Shown here one piece after another: positions 36,196-48,021 of a DNA stretch of 64,000 nucleotides. The notes below the pieces were generated by a model, which was not told the origin of the DNA, did not search any database, and was given only the letters and a program-made list of their open reading frames with translations. The stretch comes from Colletes latitarsis (Eukaryota > Arthropoda > Insecta > Hymenoptera > Colletidae). Both the position numbers and the translations under genes were made by a program. Where the stretch lies: NCBI RefSeq assembly GCF_051014445.1, contig NC_135143.1, forward strand, positions 7,068,001 through 7,132,000, given 5' to 3'. Within the stretch, counting starts at the first letter, position 1. Each line of letters begins with the position of its first letter.

Positions 36196-38870
36196 TATAT
36201 TATTTTGAATTCGATAAAGGTAAATTGTTGGCTTATGTTTACGTCTTACATCGGTCGACGACCAACAGCCAGCAGCGTTGGTTGAGTTCGTATCAAGTTA
36301 CTGCAATTATGATGTTATAAACAGAGATTGAGATCGAACATGAAAGAATTAATAAAAGAAGCACGTGAATAATTTAATACGGACGAATTTGATTTGTAAA
36401 TAATTATTGCGGCAAGTCGTTGGAATGCAAAATTCCGCATATTTTGTTATCTATGTTCAGATTGTAATCTCGAAATTTTGATGAAGTCGACATGATATTG
36501 GGTTGAGGTTTAAGAAGATCAGATTCACTAGGCAAAATGTAAGCGATCACGATTCGAATCGTTGTTTGACAGTGATAAATGTACTTTGTATTCGAAAATT
36601 GGGCGGAATAACTTTTTGACAAATATGGAAACCGCTTTAATCGCGAACACACGAGCTAGAAACAGTGTGGTTTTACGGGCCAACACATCCGCTTTGTTTA
36701 CCGCTTACTAAATTCTCGGCCAATTATATGAGGTTTGTGATGCGTCTCGCATTTAGCTTTTGTATCTTTACCGTGACAGAGGTCTCGTTAAATTTCACCT
36801 TGACTCTGAGGGTGCCTCGGCGGTGAAGTGTACTTCAAAGGAAACGGAGGTAAACGCTGTAACAACCTAAACGTATGAAAGTATAACTGCAATTAGTGCT
36901 GGGAAACAGCGTGGCGTTCCTGAAAATTGTAGTGCAGAATTAACAACGTACCATTCCGTGTTTAAGTTCAGACGAGCGTCTCATTAAGATCGGTGACGTT
37001 CGACGCGACGTTGAAATTACTTCATTGTTTCCCGTATACTTAAATAAGTAAATTTTCTTTAACGAACGTAATCAGTTTCGAAGAAAAAATCATTTTTTAC
37101 AATTCACACGGTAGAACTTCGATGGTTGTAATTTCGACGCTTGCAATATGCGAAGCTCATCGAATTGTATTAATTGGACATTTAATAACAAATAAAATTG
37201 ATAGTAGAAATCTTCTGTCTGATTCGTTGGTTTTAAACTGACGATTGCATAAAAGGTTAAATATGGATTGCAAATATAATAGATTAATTTAGGTTATAAA
37301 TATGGTTGAAGTCAGCGTCTGCCATCTGTCAGCAGCGTAAAGAGGTTGCATTTCATTCTACGTTCGTTGGAAGACGTGTTAGAAGAATTTTACTTATCGT
37401 TACGCCAATGAATATATGAATTTAATTATTTCGAACCCTATAAATTGTTTAGTACTTCTAATTGTAAATGAATTAAATTAGTTTAATAACTACCGAAGTA
37501 TTATTATAATTACAATATTGTGTGTTTAATGAAATGTTTTATGCAACTCTCGTTTAAATTAATAAATTTGAAATTCAAAATATATCTGATATTCCGGTTA
37601 ATGGGTAAATTCTATGAACCCTTCACGGACAATTTCCAATACTTAAGTTGCATTGTTACAGTATGATTAATAGTTTTATGATGTGCGTAACGTACGTTTG
37701 GAAAAATACTCGTTAAAAAATCGTTAGATATCGTTATATTTAACATTTTTCGTTTCGAATTACAAACACTTACGGAATTGAATTTCAGAAAATGTAGTAA
37801 GCAGAAAGCTTGACAAATAGTTTTGAATTAAATTTCATGATATAAGGTATATCGTTGTGAAATCGGATCTGTAGGTACCTATTTCACATTCGATGTCCTC
37901 GTGCCGGCGTGCTGTTCTGAAATTGGAAGTAATTTGGAGGATGTCCAATTTGGAACGAAGCGGAGCAGAAATGATTTTGAAATCCTTTGTGGAAACTTGT
38001 ACCAACTGTTCGTGACAATTTTATGCTCGAAACGGGGCGTCGCTATGTTTGCTATTGATTTTTGTAATTCGCATGTTCCGCGATAATTGTATAATCTTCG
38101 TTTGTAAACGTTTAATGACTGTCGGTATTTATAATCGTAACGTTTAACGGACCTATGTTCATACAATTCACTTTCATTTTTAAAGTTTAGTCAACATCAG
38201 AAACATTTTGTATAAACCCGTAGAATAGTTGACTCTTTATTCTACTATTTCAGAGCAACAGAAATTGTGGATCTCTGTAGAGATATAGAACACTATGCTC
38301 ATTTCATTATCAAACATCATTGCAGATCTAATTGCAAACACGATTGGATAGAACAGATTCACGTGACTAAAATGAAACTGATTTTTCACGAGGTTCACTA
38401 CATATAAAAATATATCTTTCCATAAAAAGAATTGTTTAAGCATTGACTGCGTTCAAGTGGATCCATAAATTTCATGTATTTAAGTCTTCTGGGCCCATTT
38501 TGAGCCTTGAAAACAGTTTATTCCGGAATCGTACAATTTTACTGTTTAATAAATAAACGAATAAAGAATTCACAAATAAAATAATGCAGAATTTTAATCA
38601 GAAACCTTATGCAGAGGTACGAAATAATAAAGGGATTATAGATAAAAGTTCTACATCATAGTAAAATATACGTAAAGAGCATAAAAATTTATAACTATCT
38701 GTACATAGATAATACTAAAGAATAATGTATTAATAATAACAACGCTATTATTAAATAAATATGTATCTGTATGTACGTGCAACAAACATGACGTTTATAA
38801 AAAAACTTTTAGAAAATATACCTGAAATATGTGTATGCTATTGTCGCTTTGTTGTATCAAAGATATTTTC
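36196..38870. other. Unassigned stretch
   Basis: Mixed composition at 36640-36990, otherwise AT-rich. The largest frames are 82 codons (36404-36652 minus) and 95 codons (37879-38166 minus) without domains. No repeat partner noticed. Confidence 0.35.
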
Positions 38871-39940
38871 CTGTCAGTAAATAAAAACAGAATAAATAAA
38901 CAGAAATAAAACGATTCCGTTACTGTTTGATATAACAAATAAAAAAATAACCGTCGAGGTGTTCCTACAGCTGCGTGTACGTGTAAACGGAACTTTATAT
39001 TTACTTCCGATTTTTCGATCCAATTTGCTTCGCGGGCGGCTCAGTGTTCTACCGACTTCCGAGTAATAAATAACGATTCCAAACGTCAGCCAAGAATTCG
39101 CCGCGGTCAAATTGATACCATAGATCAAGCTATGGAAAAATGATTCCGGCATACCGACCTGGCTCTCCTTTCGTTCGATAAAGCTTTATCGAAGAGCCAT
39201 CTTCCTGGTAGAAAAGACTTTTCAGAGTTGGACCTTGAAAATTGATACTGCCATCTAAATCTTCGAATGATAGAGCTTCCCCACTTTATGACTAACTCTC
39301 GAACAAAGAAGTATGCACAGATTAAGGCATCTAAGCACGAATATACGCGATTGGCCAAGGTATATTATGAAGTAATTATCCGACTAAATGCTTCAGTTAT
39401 AAGACGAAGTGTCTTTAATATTAAAAAAAAAGACAGATTGCAATTTGACGATATCTGTGAAGTTTAAAAATAAAATAATAAAAAAAATCATAATATACAC
39501 AACATAAAAATATAATTCTGGTAACGACAAGAGGTGAAAAAATTACATTTAAAATGTTATGCTAGTAATTAAGTGCTAAATTAATGTCTGAAAGGATTAC
39601 CTGAACAATACTTGAAATTTTTTTTTTTTAATTTAACAGTGCATTCTTAACACTTTGGCTGCACATGGGCGATAAGATGTTTCACTTTGGAACAAAAACA
39701 ATTAACTTTCAAGTTGAAATGTTAAAGGAAATACATTTTAATTTGCTTATTTAATTTAGAAAAATCGATTTTTTGCAGATGTTTCAAAGAGACGACTTTC
39801 TTCGAAATATCGAAGAAGAAAAAAAGCAGAAAAGGAATTTGAGTTTACAATTATTCGCAGTACTCTATGAATCCCAGTTTCTGTTACCTCCGAGTGAGTT
39901 TTCGAGCTGGTTGTGTTTGTTTTTAATCCGTGGCGATTTC
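38871..39940. other. Unassigned stretch with a weak basic open frame
   Basis: The plus frame 39267-39467 (66 codons, lysine/arginine-rich) ends in TAA followed by several AATAAA-like words and an A-rich run. It has no recognisable family, and a 77-codon minus frame overlaps its start. Kept as unassigned. Confidence 0.25.
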
Positions 39941-40700
39941 TCATAGTTGGAGAAGTAAATTGTCCGGGAGAATGTATCGATAACGACGTTCACCTTTAGC
40001 GGCGGACGAGTTTATAGCGCGTGTTCGAAAATGCGGGAAATAACGATCCGCGGAGGCGAGAGGATTGAAAAGTATCAGGAAAATAAAAACCGTTGCAGGC
40101 GCAGCTGTTCTCGCTCGCCGCCAATAGATTTTGTTCCAGGAAGAGATCGGCGTGTACGCCGTGCGAAATAGCGTCTCCCGCGTATACACGGTGGCGTGTA
40201 TCGTGGTAAAAGTGAATTTGGGAACTCGCCCAAATGTTAGCTCATCGGTTAAATCCATGCGCGGGTGAGAGGTATTTAATATTGTGGCAGCAGAGGTGGT
40301 TGCGGTATAGGCAGCCGTGAGCTGCCAGCGGACCCCTCTGTTTACCATATAGATGACTCGTTAGCGAATGTTAAATTACTGTATTTGCCTAGTGGAGATT
40401 TATCATTCATACCGCGGGCCAATCTACCCAGTCGTCGCGATAATAAGTCAGCCTCCATTCTCGTCCTCCGCCCTCCTGCCCCCCCCCTCTATCTGAAATA
40501 CGCCCACGGCGCGTTGCAGGTGGTGGACCCTATAATCGGTTTGTCACCGTGCCGATTCTTCCATCGATTTCTGATTAAAACGTTGCGCTAATGTCATTCC
40601 TCCATCCCCAAACGTGTTTACGGCTCGTCCGCGTCGCTGATATGGTAGTCCGCGCTGTTGTGTTCGCTACCAATTGGATAAATTAACACGCTTACGCGAA
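39941..40700. other. GC-rich island, unassigned
   Basis: The minus frame 39941-40348 (135 codons) and plus frame 40385-40591 (68 codons) lie in CpG-rich DNA. The minus frame is rich in T, A and R and shows no domain or signal peptide. Candidate regulatory or untranslated exon region. Confidence 0.35.
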
Positions 40701-40862
40701 CGATTCTATTCTTCGTACTTGACCTTTAACCTTAAACCTATCAACGTTTCATCCGTACTCGGTCTTTTAAAAAATATGTGTTTCGTAATATAGAATGCAA
40801 ATACGGGGTACAATTTTAATATTTTTATAATTATTATTGTATTATATCTTTTGTATAATATA
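40701..40862. other. Short AT-rich spacer before E5
   Basis: Contains TTATTGTATTATATC at 40834-40848, which recurs at 42076-42090 on the far side of E5 and repeat G. Confidence 0.5.
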
Positions 40863-41900
40863 CAGGGTGTTCGACCACCCTTGGGAAAAATTTTAATGGG
40901 AGATTCTAGAGGCCAAAATAAGACGAAAATCAAGAATATCAATTTCCTGACTGAGGCTTCGTTAAAAAATTATTAAAAAATTAAATTAAAAACTTTCAAA
41001 TCAATCTGAAAAAATTATTTTCGATTGCAGGGGTCGATTACAATTACTTTTGGTCATTACACATACCCCCGAAATCCTACGCATTTTCGAGAAAAAAATT
41101 CCTTACCGAAAATCTAATTTCAGGCCAAAAATGGTTCCCGGAAATTTCATTCAAATCTTTAAAACGTCATAACTCTTAAACGGATTGGACGATTTTAATG
41201 TTTAAAAAAGCAAACTGCGCGTATTTTGATGGGGAATATGTTTAAATCGTAAAAATATCCGAAAAGTCAATTCTTGACCCCACAAAATGAGGAAAACCCC
41301 ATAAATATGGCCCAATTTTCAGACAGTCAGAACTTCTACAATAGTGAATATATTTCAATGAAACTTTTTTCTGAAGTAAAGCTCATGGGTACCTATAAAA
41401 AAGTATTATACAACTTTTCTGTAGGACATCAAACAAAATTACTAAAGATCAAAAACGAATTTTTAAGAAAAATCGACAGGGGGTAGGTGTCTAAATTTTT
41501 CAACGAAAAAAAAATTTGTAATTAATTCTGAAAAAATTATTTTCGGTTGTAGGGGTCAATTACAATCATTTTTGGTGAATAGACATACCCCCGAAATCGT
41601 ACCCACTTTCTAGAAAAAAATTCGGGAATGTGTGAAATTTTTCGACAAAATTAAAAAATTTAAAATCGTTCTAAAAAAATTATTTTCGGTTGCAGGGGTC
41701 AATTATAATCACTTTATCAATAGACATACCCCCGAAATCCTGCGCATTCTCGAGAAAAAAATTCAGTACGAGCGGAACTTTAAACGTTAATAACTTTTTA
41801 ACGAAGCCTCCATCAACAAATTGATATTCCTGATTTTCGTCTTATTTTGGCCTCTAGAATCTCCCATTAAAATTTTTCCCAGGAGTGGCCGAACACCCTG
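40863..41900 (+). mobile_element. Family E element, copy E5 (~1.04 kb)
   Basis: CAGGGTGTTCGACC at the left, GGCCGAACACCCTG at the right, TA on both sides. Modules occur near 41035, 41545 and 41690. The central plus strand is open for 70 codons at 41274-41486. Opposite orientation to E1, E4 and E6. One of the best preserved copies. Confidence 0.88.
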
Positions 41901-42078
41901 TATATTATAACAAGAAGTGAAATACAATTTTTGCTAGTTTAAGTCATTTTTGTACGTCAGAATAAAATGGAACTTTAGGTTGAAAGTTGAATTAGTATAG
42001 CTTTTCATAAAATATGAAATACAAAATGTTATTATCAACAATAAAAATGGATAATAATATCTATTTAATGAGAGCTTA
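41901..42078 (+). repeat. Dispersed repeat G, copy 2
   Basis: Matches 32372-32590 with an internal gap of about 38 bp. It starts directly at the TA following E5, so E5 may sit inside or at the edge of this repeat. Confidence 0.85.
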
Positions 42079-42167
42079 TTGTATTATATCCTTTATATAT
42101 TATATACCTCTCTATCGGTTTTGTTATTGGACATTACTAGCTCGGTTAATATTTGAAAAAAGCTACT

Positions 42168-42394
42168 TCATAAATAGAAGTAACATGGTGTAATAAAAAC
42201 AATATTTAGTAAAAATAAATAGAAAAGACTCGTAAGGAAGTTTCTTTTCATTTGTAATGAAGGACCATTATAGTCTTACGAATACGAATGAGAGTAACTA
42301 TGTATAAATAACATAAACCTTAACACATATCGATTCTCCAATTTGTTCTAAATTTGCAGCATTGAACAACCTAAAAAATAAGTCTTTAATAGGA
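42168..42394 (-). repeat. Dispersed repeat F, copy 2
   Basis: Reverse-complement match to 7691-7915, from TAGAAGTAACATGGTGTAA through TAACACATATCGATTCTCC to CAACCTAAAAAATAAGTC. Confidence 0.75.
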
Positions 42395-43970
42395 GACACA
42401 CAAAAGCTGTTTCTGTGAGAAAGAATGAAACTTAAAGTGCCCAGAAATTGATTTTATCGTGAAACTTTCGAGTTTTACGAAAGCTATACTCCTGAAAAAA
42501 CTTGACACAGTGATCAATTTTGCAAGTCGCTGTATAAATGGAGTTCTACCGTGGATGGGATTTCCACTTTGACGAAGAGTCGAACGAACGAATATTTCTA
42601 ACAGGTAGGCGATTCCTTTCCTCCCCTATCTCTTCCAGCGTTAACGTCACAGTCGCGAGTGGAGCCAAAGGTGCGTAGTGTAAGTTACTGAAGAATACTG
42701 CTAGAGCTGGGAATTTAATTTTCCGGTTTCATTGTGAAGAACTTATATCGCCTAAAGGTATCCGCTACCGTTTCTCTACTGGCATTGCGTTATTATCGCC
42801 AAGCAACGGCTTGTGAATACTGTCGCAAAGCGTGTGCACACGACGACGATGCGTATTGAAGAGACATCGTAAAGAGAATTTTGATGTTTAACACCGTCAG
42901 GTTGATCTTCCTGCAATATTCCATGCATCGTGTTCATTCGCGAAAGAATTGCATCTTACGTGCTACAACTTTGAATTAATTTTTAAAATGTGTTGAATAC
43001 ACACCTACAGATTTTTTCTTGTCAAAATTTGATTCCTTGGACTGTTCAGTAACGATTACTCTAATAAAAAATATTGAAAATAGAATATTTGCGCAAACGT
43101 AAATTAAAAGTACAAGAATTTAAACTCTTGCTAATATTATTGGATTATTGATTGTAAGTTTCCTAGATTGTAGATTGTACTGTAAATAATGGAAAGGATT
43201 AAAAAACCGTGGGCAATTATAGTTCACTAAATAGGAAAAGTAAACATGTAAATTGGAAGCCATCTGAAGCCTAATAGGCGAAGATTAAATAAATAATTTA
43301 AACACTATTGCTGAAATGAATTTGATGCCATAAATATGGCCACTGTTGGCCAGAATTGACTGTCAATTCTGTTTTAAAATCCGAGTAGTCAGAAAACTCT
43401 CAAAATATTCTACACGATCTGTCGATCTCAAAAATTGTTCCTTTCGAATGTAGCGAATATTTCCTAATGCAAACGTTAACAAAATGTTACAATAGTGGTG
43501 TTTAGAATCTTGTATAAAATTAGCCAAAAGGTTTCGAGGAACTTCCATGCAGAGGATGAAAAAAAAGGAGAGAAATCGCAAAGACTGCTTGAAAAGCGGG
43601 AAACAAAGCAACGATGGGACGAGTGGCGAATAATCGTGGAATTAAAAAAATCACGATGATCAACGCAAGGATGTAATTACTTTGCGGAGTACAAACGCGA
43701 GCACCTCTCTTTCTTCGTATTCGCCATAAAAAATAATGGAGCCAGCCTCCAGCCTCAATTTGAATGCCGGTATGAATGGGCACTTACGCCGACTTCGAGT
43801 GCGGTCGCTGAAGTATAAAAAGATATTCATGTTACAAGCTCGAATTTCTCCTTCTCTGATTTTCTGCAGTTATTCTAATTATACGTCGAAAATTAAACGA
43901 ACTGGAGCGCAATCACCGACGGAAAAGATCACCTACTCGAGGGAGAATAATAAGTCATTGTCTTCTTAAC
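42395..43970. other. Unassigned stretch
   Basis: Small GC patch at 42580-42860. Minus frames of 82 and 87 codons at 43363-43783 are hydrophobic and show no domain. Otherwise AT-rich. Confidence 0.35.
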
Positions 43971-44372
43971 ATTGTATCTTCTTGTCGTGCATCACTCTGT
44001 ATGGTTACCCCTAGAATTGATAAAAGTTTTATTGGAATTAATAGTATAAAAACAGAGATCTAAATTATTGGAAATAAAAATTTGATACTCCGATGCAATC
44101 TTATATTGTATCTTCTTCTCGTACATCAGTCTGTATGGTTGTCCCTAGAATTGAAAACAAATTTTTATTAGAAGCAGTAATAGAAAAACAGAGATCTAAA
44201 TTATTAAAAATACAAATTTGTTACTTTGATGCAATCTTATATTGTATCTTCTTCTCGTGCATTAGTCTGTATGGTTGTCCCTAGAATTGAAAACAAATTT
44301 TTATTAGAAGCAGTAATAGAAAAACAGAGATCTAAATTATTGAAAATGAAAATTCGTTATTCCGATGTAATT
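43971..44372 (+). repeat. Tandem array, three units of ~135 bp
   Basis: ATTGTATCTTCTT starts at 43971, 44105 and 44241. Each unit contains GTCTGTATGGTT or a close variant, CCCTAGAATTGA and ACAGAGATCTAAATTATT. Units 2 and 3 are almost identical; unit 1 is older. The periods of 134 and 136 are not multiples of three, so the open frames through it are not coding. Confidence 0.92.
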
Positions 44373-45120
44373 CTGCACTCAAAACTGAGTAAGTTTCGTT
44401 TAAAGCATTTTTCATCGAGAGTAATTGTACCATTTACTTTGGTCAGAAAATTTTAAAAGGTTGTTCTTCTCAAGCCGTTTACTAGCAAAAATAAAAAAAA
44501 AAAGAAAATGACATGCGTAATAGCTTTCAATGATCTACAAATTCTCGTTGATTTTTCGTAAAAATTTTACTCCGGGATGTTCGCTTGTAAATCCGCAGCG
44601 TAAAACATTTTAAATAGAGTGCAGTGCATTTTCAAAATTTTCGTTGAAAAAAAAATTGTTTCACGGATTTTTTCTCATTCCATAAGATATGTTCTGTTGT
44701 ATTTTTTTTCTTAAGTTGTAAATATAAAGTAGTTAATATTTACGAATAGAAGCAATCCATTTTCAATCCTATGGAGTCTTTATATTATGGTAATATAATA
44801 CTTCTAATCTCAACGTAGAAATAGCTATAAATACTGAATTTAGAAGGAACAAGTACGCATATTGGTCTATTTAACACAAAATAAAATATGAATACACTTT
44901 CGAGACTACTGATAAATGTTTAATAACGTACATATTTGTTACACCTACTTTATTTCCCATATCTTGCCTCTTTGCGATGCTTTTTAGTGAATAAATAACT
45001 TGAAATATCAACGTACTAAAGAATTGAGCAACATTCGAATGAAAAATCAAACAACTTTTATAACGACAATGGCCGATAAGTGGAAAAGGATTATTAAACG
45101 AAAAAATTTTTACAGTGTGG
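44373..45120. other. AT-rich spacer, nothing identified
   Basis: Homopolymer runs and short frames only. Confidence 0.45.
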
Positions 45121-45198
45121 CGGCAGTTCCCGCGCTCGCCGACAGAGGGCCACACTCTCTCACATGTACTCGACCAACCACCTATTCCTTTATACATC
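45121..45198 (+). repeat. Short dispersed repeat, copy 3 (no adjacent element)
   Basis: CGGCAGTTCCCGCGCTCGCC, CAGAGGGCCACACTCTCTC and TGTACTCGACCAACCACC match the sequences that abut E1 and E2. Here the block continues into unrelated DNA without a family E element. Confidence 0.65.
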
Positions 45199-46264
45199 TT
45201 ATCCACTAGCAAGCCCAGAACAAAAGGCTTCCCTCTCTTTTCCTTGCTTACAAAATGTTATAGACATAATAAAATCATCCAGAGAGTAATAAATAATAGT
45301 GCCATTACTATAAGTACATGATAATCTATATTGAAGAATACGTAAAATTGACGTCATCGCTAGTGATACTAAAGTGATCACCGGCTCGAGGGTTACTAAT
45401 GATTTAACAGTTGTCGGGACCAGTAATTATCGCAAAACGTTCCGTGTTTCGGCGAATGCATTTTTCAGTAACTGTCTAGAGCAGAGCAGACTGCATCGGC
45501 GGTAAGAGACAAATCCACGATGGCGGGCTTTCTACGAGCAGAAGAAAACCTCGAAAGATTTCGACGGTTGGGGTAAGAGCGAACCGCTGTACCATGCAAT
45601 GGATCGGATTAAATATTATTATGAGGAAGAACGAGACGTGTCGTGCGGCACGGTACAGCCTTCGTTCCTCGTCGATCCCCTTGGTTTCCCCTTAACCAGC
45701 GAGCATACTTCCACAACCCTCCTCCACCTGTCTCCTCGTCCGAAGAAGCTGCGCCCAGCTTCTGAAACCGAAGTCTCGAAAGTTTGGCCCCTTCCCAGCG
45801 GTCCCGCCATCAACTACACCGCGAGGAATGCATTTTTCATATCCTCGCGATATTATCGCTCCCGTTGGTTGTATTAATCGGTTTGGAAAGGGAAATAACG
45901 AAGGGAAAACTTCGCGCCGGTGCGACGTGAATTCCGAAAGAATTATGTAAACGCGTGCGGAGACGGAACCCTGCGTATTAGACAGGGGAGAATCTTGAGT
46001 AGCCGCCTTAAATGATACGCAGCGGCGATAACGTCGCGTCTCTTGGAAATTTTTAATTCATTTATCATTGTTCGCTACTTGGACGAAATATCTTCCAAAG
46101 GTGCGGAAGAAAAGTTCGTAAGTTCGTCTCTCGAGGCGCTACGACGGGCTGCGAGCAGAGGTTTACAGGGGTCCGAAAATATTAGGTTGCCTAATAATTT
46201 TAATTTTACTTTATTATTGTTTATTTTACTTTATTATTGATTCTCTCACTGCATGATCAAACGA
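45199..46264. other. Unassigned; GC-rich island at 45480-46180
   Basis: Plus frame 45599-45877 (92 codons) and minus frame 45619-45813 (64 codons) overlap and lack domains. Flanks are AT-rich. Confidence 0.35.
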
Positions 46265-46268
46265 TTAA

Positions 46269-46466
46269 CCTCTGAATGTATGATTTAATTCCAAATAATT
46301 TTTCAAACGTATACTATTCAATTTTGTTTAAAGAAAAAGAATACATTTGTTTTACGAATACCTCGTCAATGTAAAAATGTGATTTTAATATGTAAGACTT
46401 GACGTAATTGTGGAAATTGATATCAAGAATTTGTGACGAGTCAAACTCGTCATTATATGGCAAGGG
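46269..46466 (+). mobile_element. TTAA-associated miniature element, copy 1 (piggyBac-like MITE)
   Basis: Left TTAA (46265-46268) precedes CCTCTGAATGTATGATTTAA. The right end reads CATTATATGGCAAGGG at about 46466, where the second TTAA has decayed. The body matches 47798-48017, including GATTTAATTCCAAATAATTT and TTGTGACGAGTC. No coding capacity. Confidence 0.65.
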
Positions 46467-46539
46467 AAAAAACATTGATCACGACTGGGTAAAATAAAAG
46501 TAATCATATAAAAAGTATGGCCGTATTTCATTCATATTT

Positions 46540-46698
46540 AGAAAAGAAATTCTTTTTCACCACGATAATGTACGAAGGGAACAAAAACTATTGTAGTTGA
46601 ATTACCCCAACCATTGTATTCACCAGACCTTGTTTCATTTGATTTTTACTTATTTCGTATAATGAAAAATTCTCTTGGTGAAAAATTTTCAAAAAACA
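46540..46698 (+). pseudogene. Mariner transposase catalytic-domain relic
   Basis: One frame reads EILFHHDNVR at 46547-46576, the HDN motif around the second catalytic aspartate of mariner transposases. After a frameshift and a stop, another frame reads ELPQPLYSPDLVSFDFYLF and RIMKNSLGEKFS, the YSPDL-P-DYHLF motif. The family's third aspartate is the second D of that motif, here the D of FDF. The helix-turn-helix domain, the first aspartate region and the C-terminus are absent. It is not the missing part of 13499-13690 in any simple way. Inactive. Confidence 0.85.
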
Positions 46699-47073
46699 CC
46701 GGAAAAATAAATATACACGTATCTGCATTTAAAAAAAATAAAGAGATGAATTTTATTATATAAACACATATGAATTATCCAAAAGAATGCAGAAGATCGT
46801 AGAATAAAAGAGGACATATAACATTTCAATAAATTCTACTAAAAATTGGAAGAATTTGATATTCTTACAAAGAAACGCAAACATATTACACAACCTAATA
46901 ATTATTTCAAATTGATAAATATCGGTACTGGTTGAAACAATTATGAAAATCTTTGATTTTAACAAATATTAAATAGGTTCTATATCTGTTCTGCACCCTA
47001 ATATTTTTCGGCTCTTTTGAACTGTCTTTAAATACAAAATGGGGGGTGGTATAATCGAGTTTGAGAAAAAATG
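46699..47073. other. AT-rich spacer
   Basis: No gene. GGCTCTTTTGAACTGTC near 47010 has an inverted partner near 47410 (GACAGTTCAACGGAACC), hinting that the foldback structure described next is itself nested. Confidence 0.4.
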
Positions 47074-47708
47074 ACCCTACATGCAAAAACAAGTCGAAAA
47101 GAAAGGATAATATTTTTTCGTTTGAGCCTTCGTTTTCAATATAGTTGAATTTGGAGATATGTCTGACCAATAATCTGTTCCTCTACTTGCTTCGAAGAAT
47201 AGGTCCGAATAAATGTTATTCTTCATTTTCTACGATACTTACTTTTTTAATGTAGAATTATAATCATTATATTCATATATTGTTGAATGGTTTCGTGAGG
47301 AATACATTCTGATGATACTCTTTTTCCTATAGGTGAATATGTAAAGGACATATAAAGCATCCTGTTTCTCAAATCTGATTGTACCAACCTTCATCTCGTA
47401 TTTAGAGACAGTTCAACGGAACCAACCAATAACACTTACAGAACAGAAATAGAACCGATTCATTTATGTGGTATCTATTGTTAATTATTAATTTGAATAG
47501 AAATATAACGATTATAATTCTACACTAAAAAAGTAAGTACAATAGAAAATGAAGAATAACATTTTTTCAAACTTGGGCTTCCAAACAAGTAGAAAAACAG
47601 ATTATTGGTCAGACATATCTCTAAATCCAATTATCTCGAAAACGAAAACTCAAACGAAAAAATGTTATCCATCCTTTTCGACTTATTTTTACACGTTGAA
47701 GCGTCCTG
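47074..47708. mobile_element. Foldback element with ~210-bp inverted arms
   Basis: The left arm, about 47074-47280, is the reverse complement of the right arm, about 47489-47708. Shared blocks are AAGTCGAAAAG, TTTTTTCGTTTGAG, GAGATATGTCTGACCAATAA, GTTATTCTTCATTTTCTA and TAGAATTATAATC. The outer right end reads GAAGCGTCCTG, close to the CAGG-type ends of the other families. A single arm also occurs at 50938-51173. Interior about 200 bp, non-coding. Confidence 0.75.
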
Positions 47709-47793
47709 TATGACGCATTAGAGAATAAAAGTATAATTATTCGCATGTTTGTAAGAATACGTCCACGATTGTGCAAGCAGCCTTCAGTGCTTA

Positions 47794-48021
47794 TTAACCT
47801 CTTGACTTATGATTTAATTCCAAATAATTTTTCAAACGTATACTATTTAATTTTGTTTAAATTTGTTCGTACAAGGAATGGACACGAAAAAATAAATTTG
47901 TTTTACGAATACCTCGCGAGTGTAAAAATATGTTGATTTTATTGAGTGGCCTCATAATTGTGAAACTTGACATTAAGAACTTGTGACGAGTCAGACACGT
48001 CGTTGTATGGCAAGGGGTTAA
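47794..48021 (+). mobile_element. TTAA-flanked miniature element, copy 2 (piggyBac-like MITE)
   Basis: TTAA at 47794-47797 and 48018-48021 flank a 220-bp body that begins CCTCTTGACTTATG and whose right end is the reverse complement of CCCCTTGCCATACAAC. The TTAA duplication and a short CCYCTTG inverted end fit piggyBac-type mobilisation. No open frame. Confidence 0.72.

Noticed and set aside
4227..41486. A ~70-codon frame containing EYISMKLFSEVELMGTYKK shared by E1, E4, E5 and E6 (4227-4496, 35422-35634, 41274-41486, 56553-56738) as a possible small conserved protein.
   Set aside because: Comparing E4 and E5 codon by codon by eye gives about 14 amino-acid-changing and 6-7 silent differences, roughly the neutral expectation. 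The frame is broken in E2 and missing in E3 and E7, so it is best explained by shared repeat sequence.
44093..44456. Two similar open frames (63 and 76 codons) as duplicated small genes.
   Set aside because: They are the same tandem-repeat unit read twice, with unit spacing of 134 and 136 bp, not a multiple of three.
13499..46698. The two mariner protein relics as halves of one split element.
   Set aside because: They are 33 kb apart, in the same orientation, with a large missing middle and different decay. Two separate insertions are simpler.
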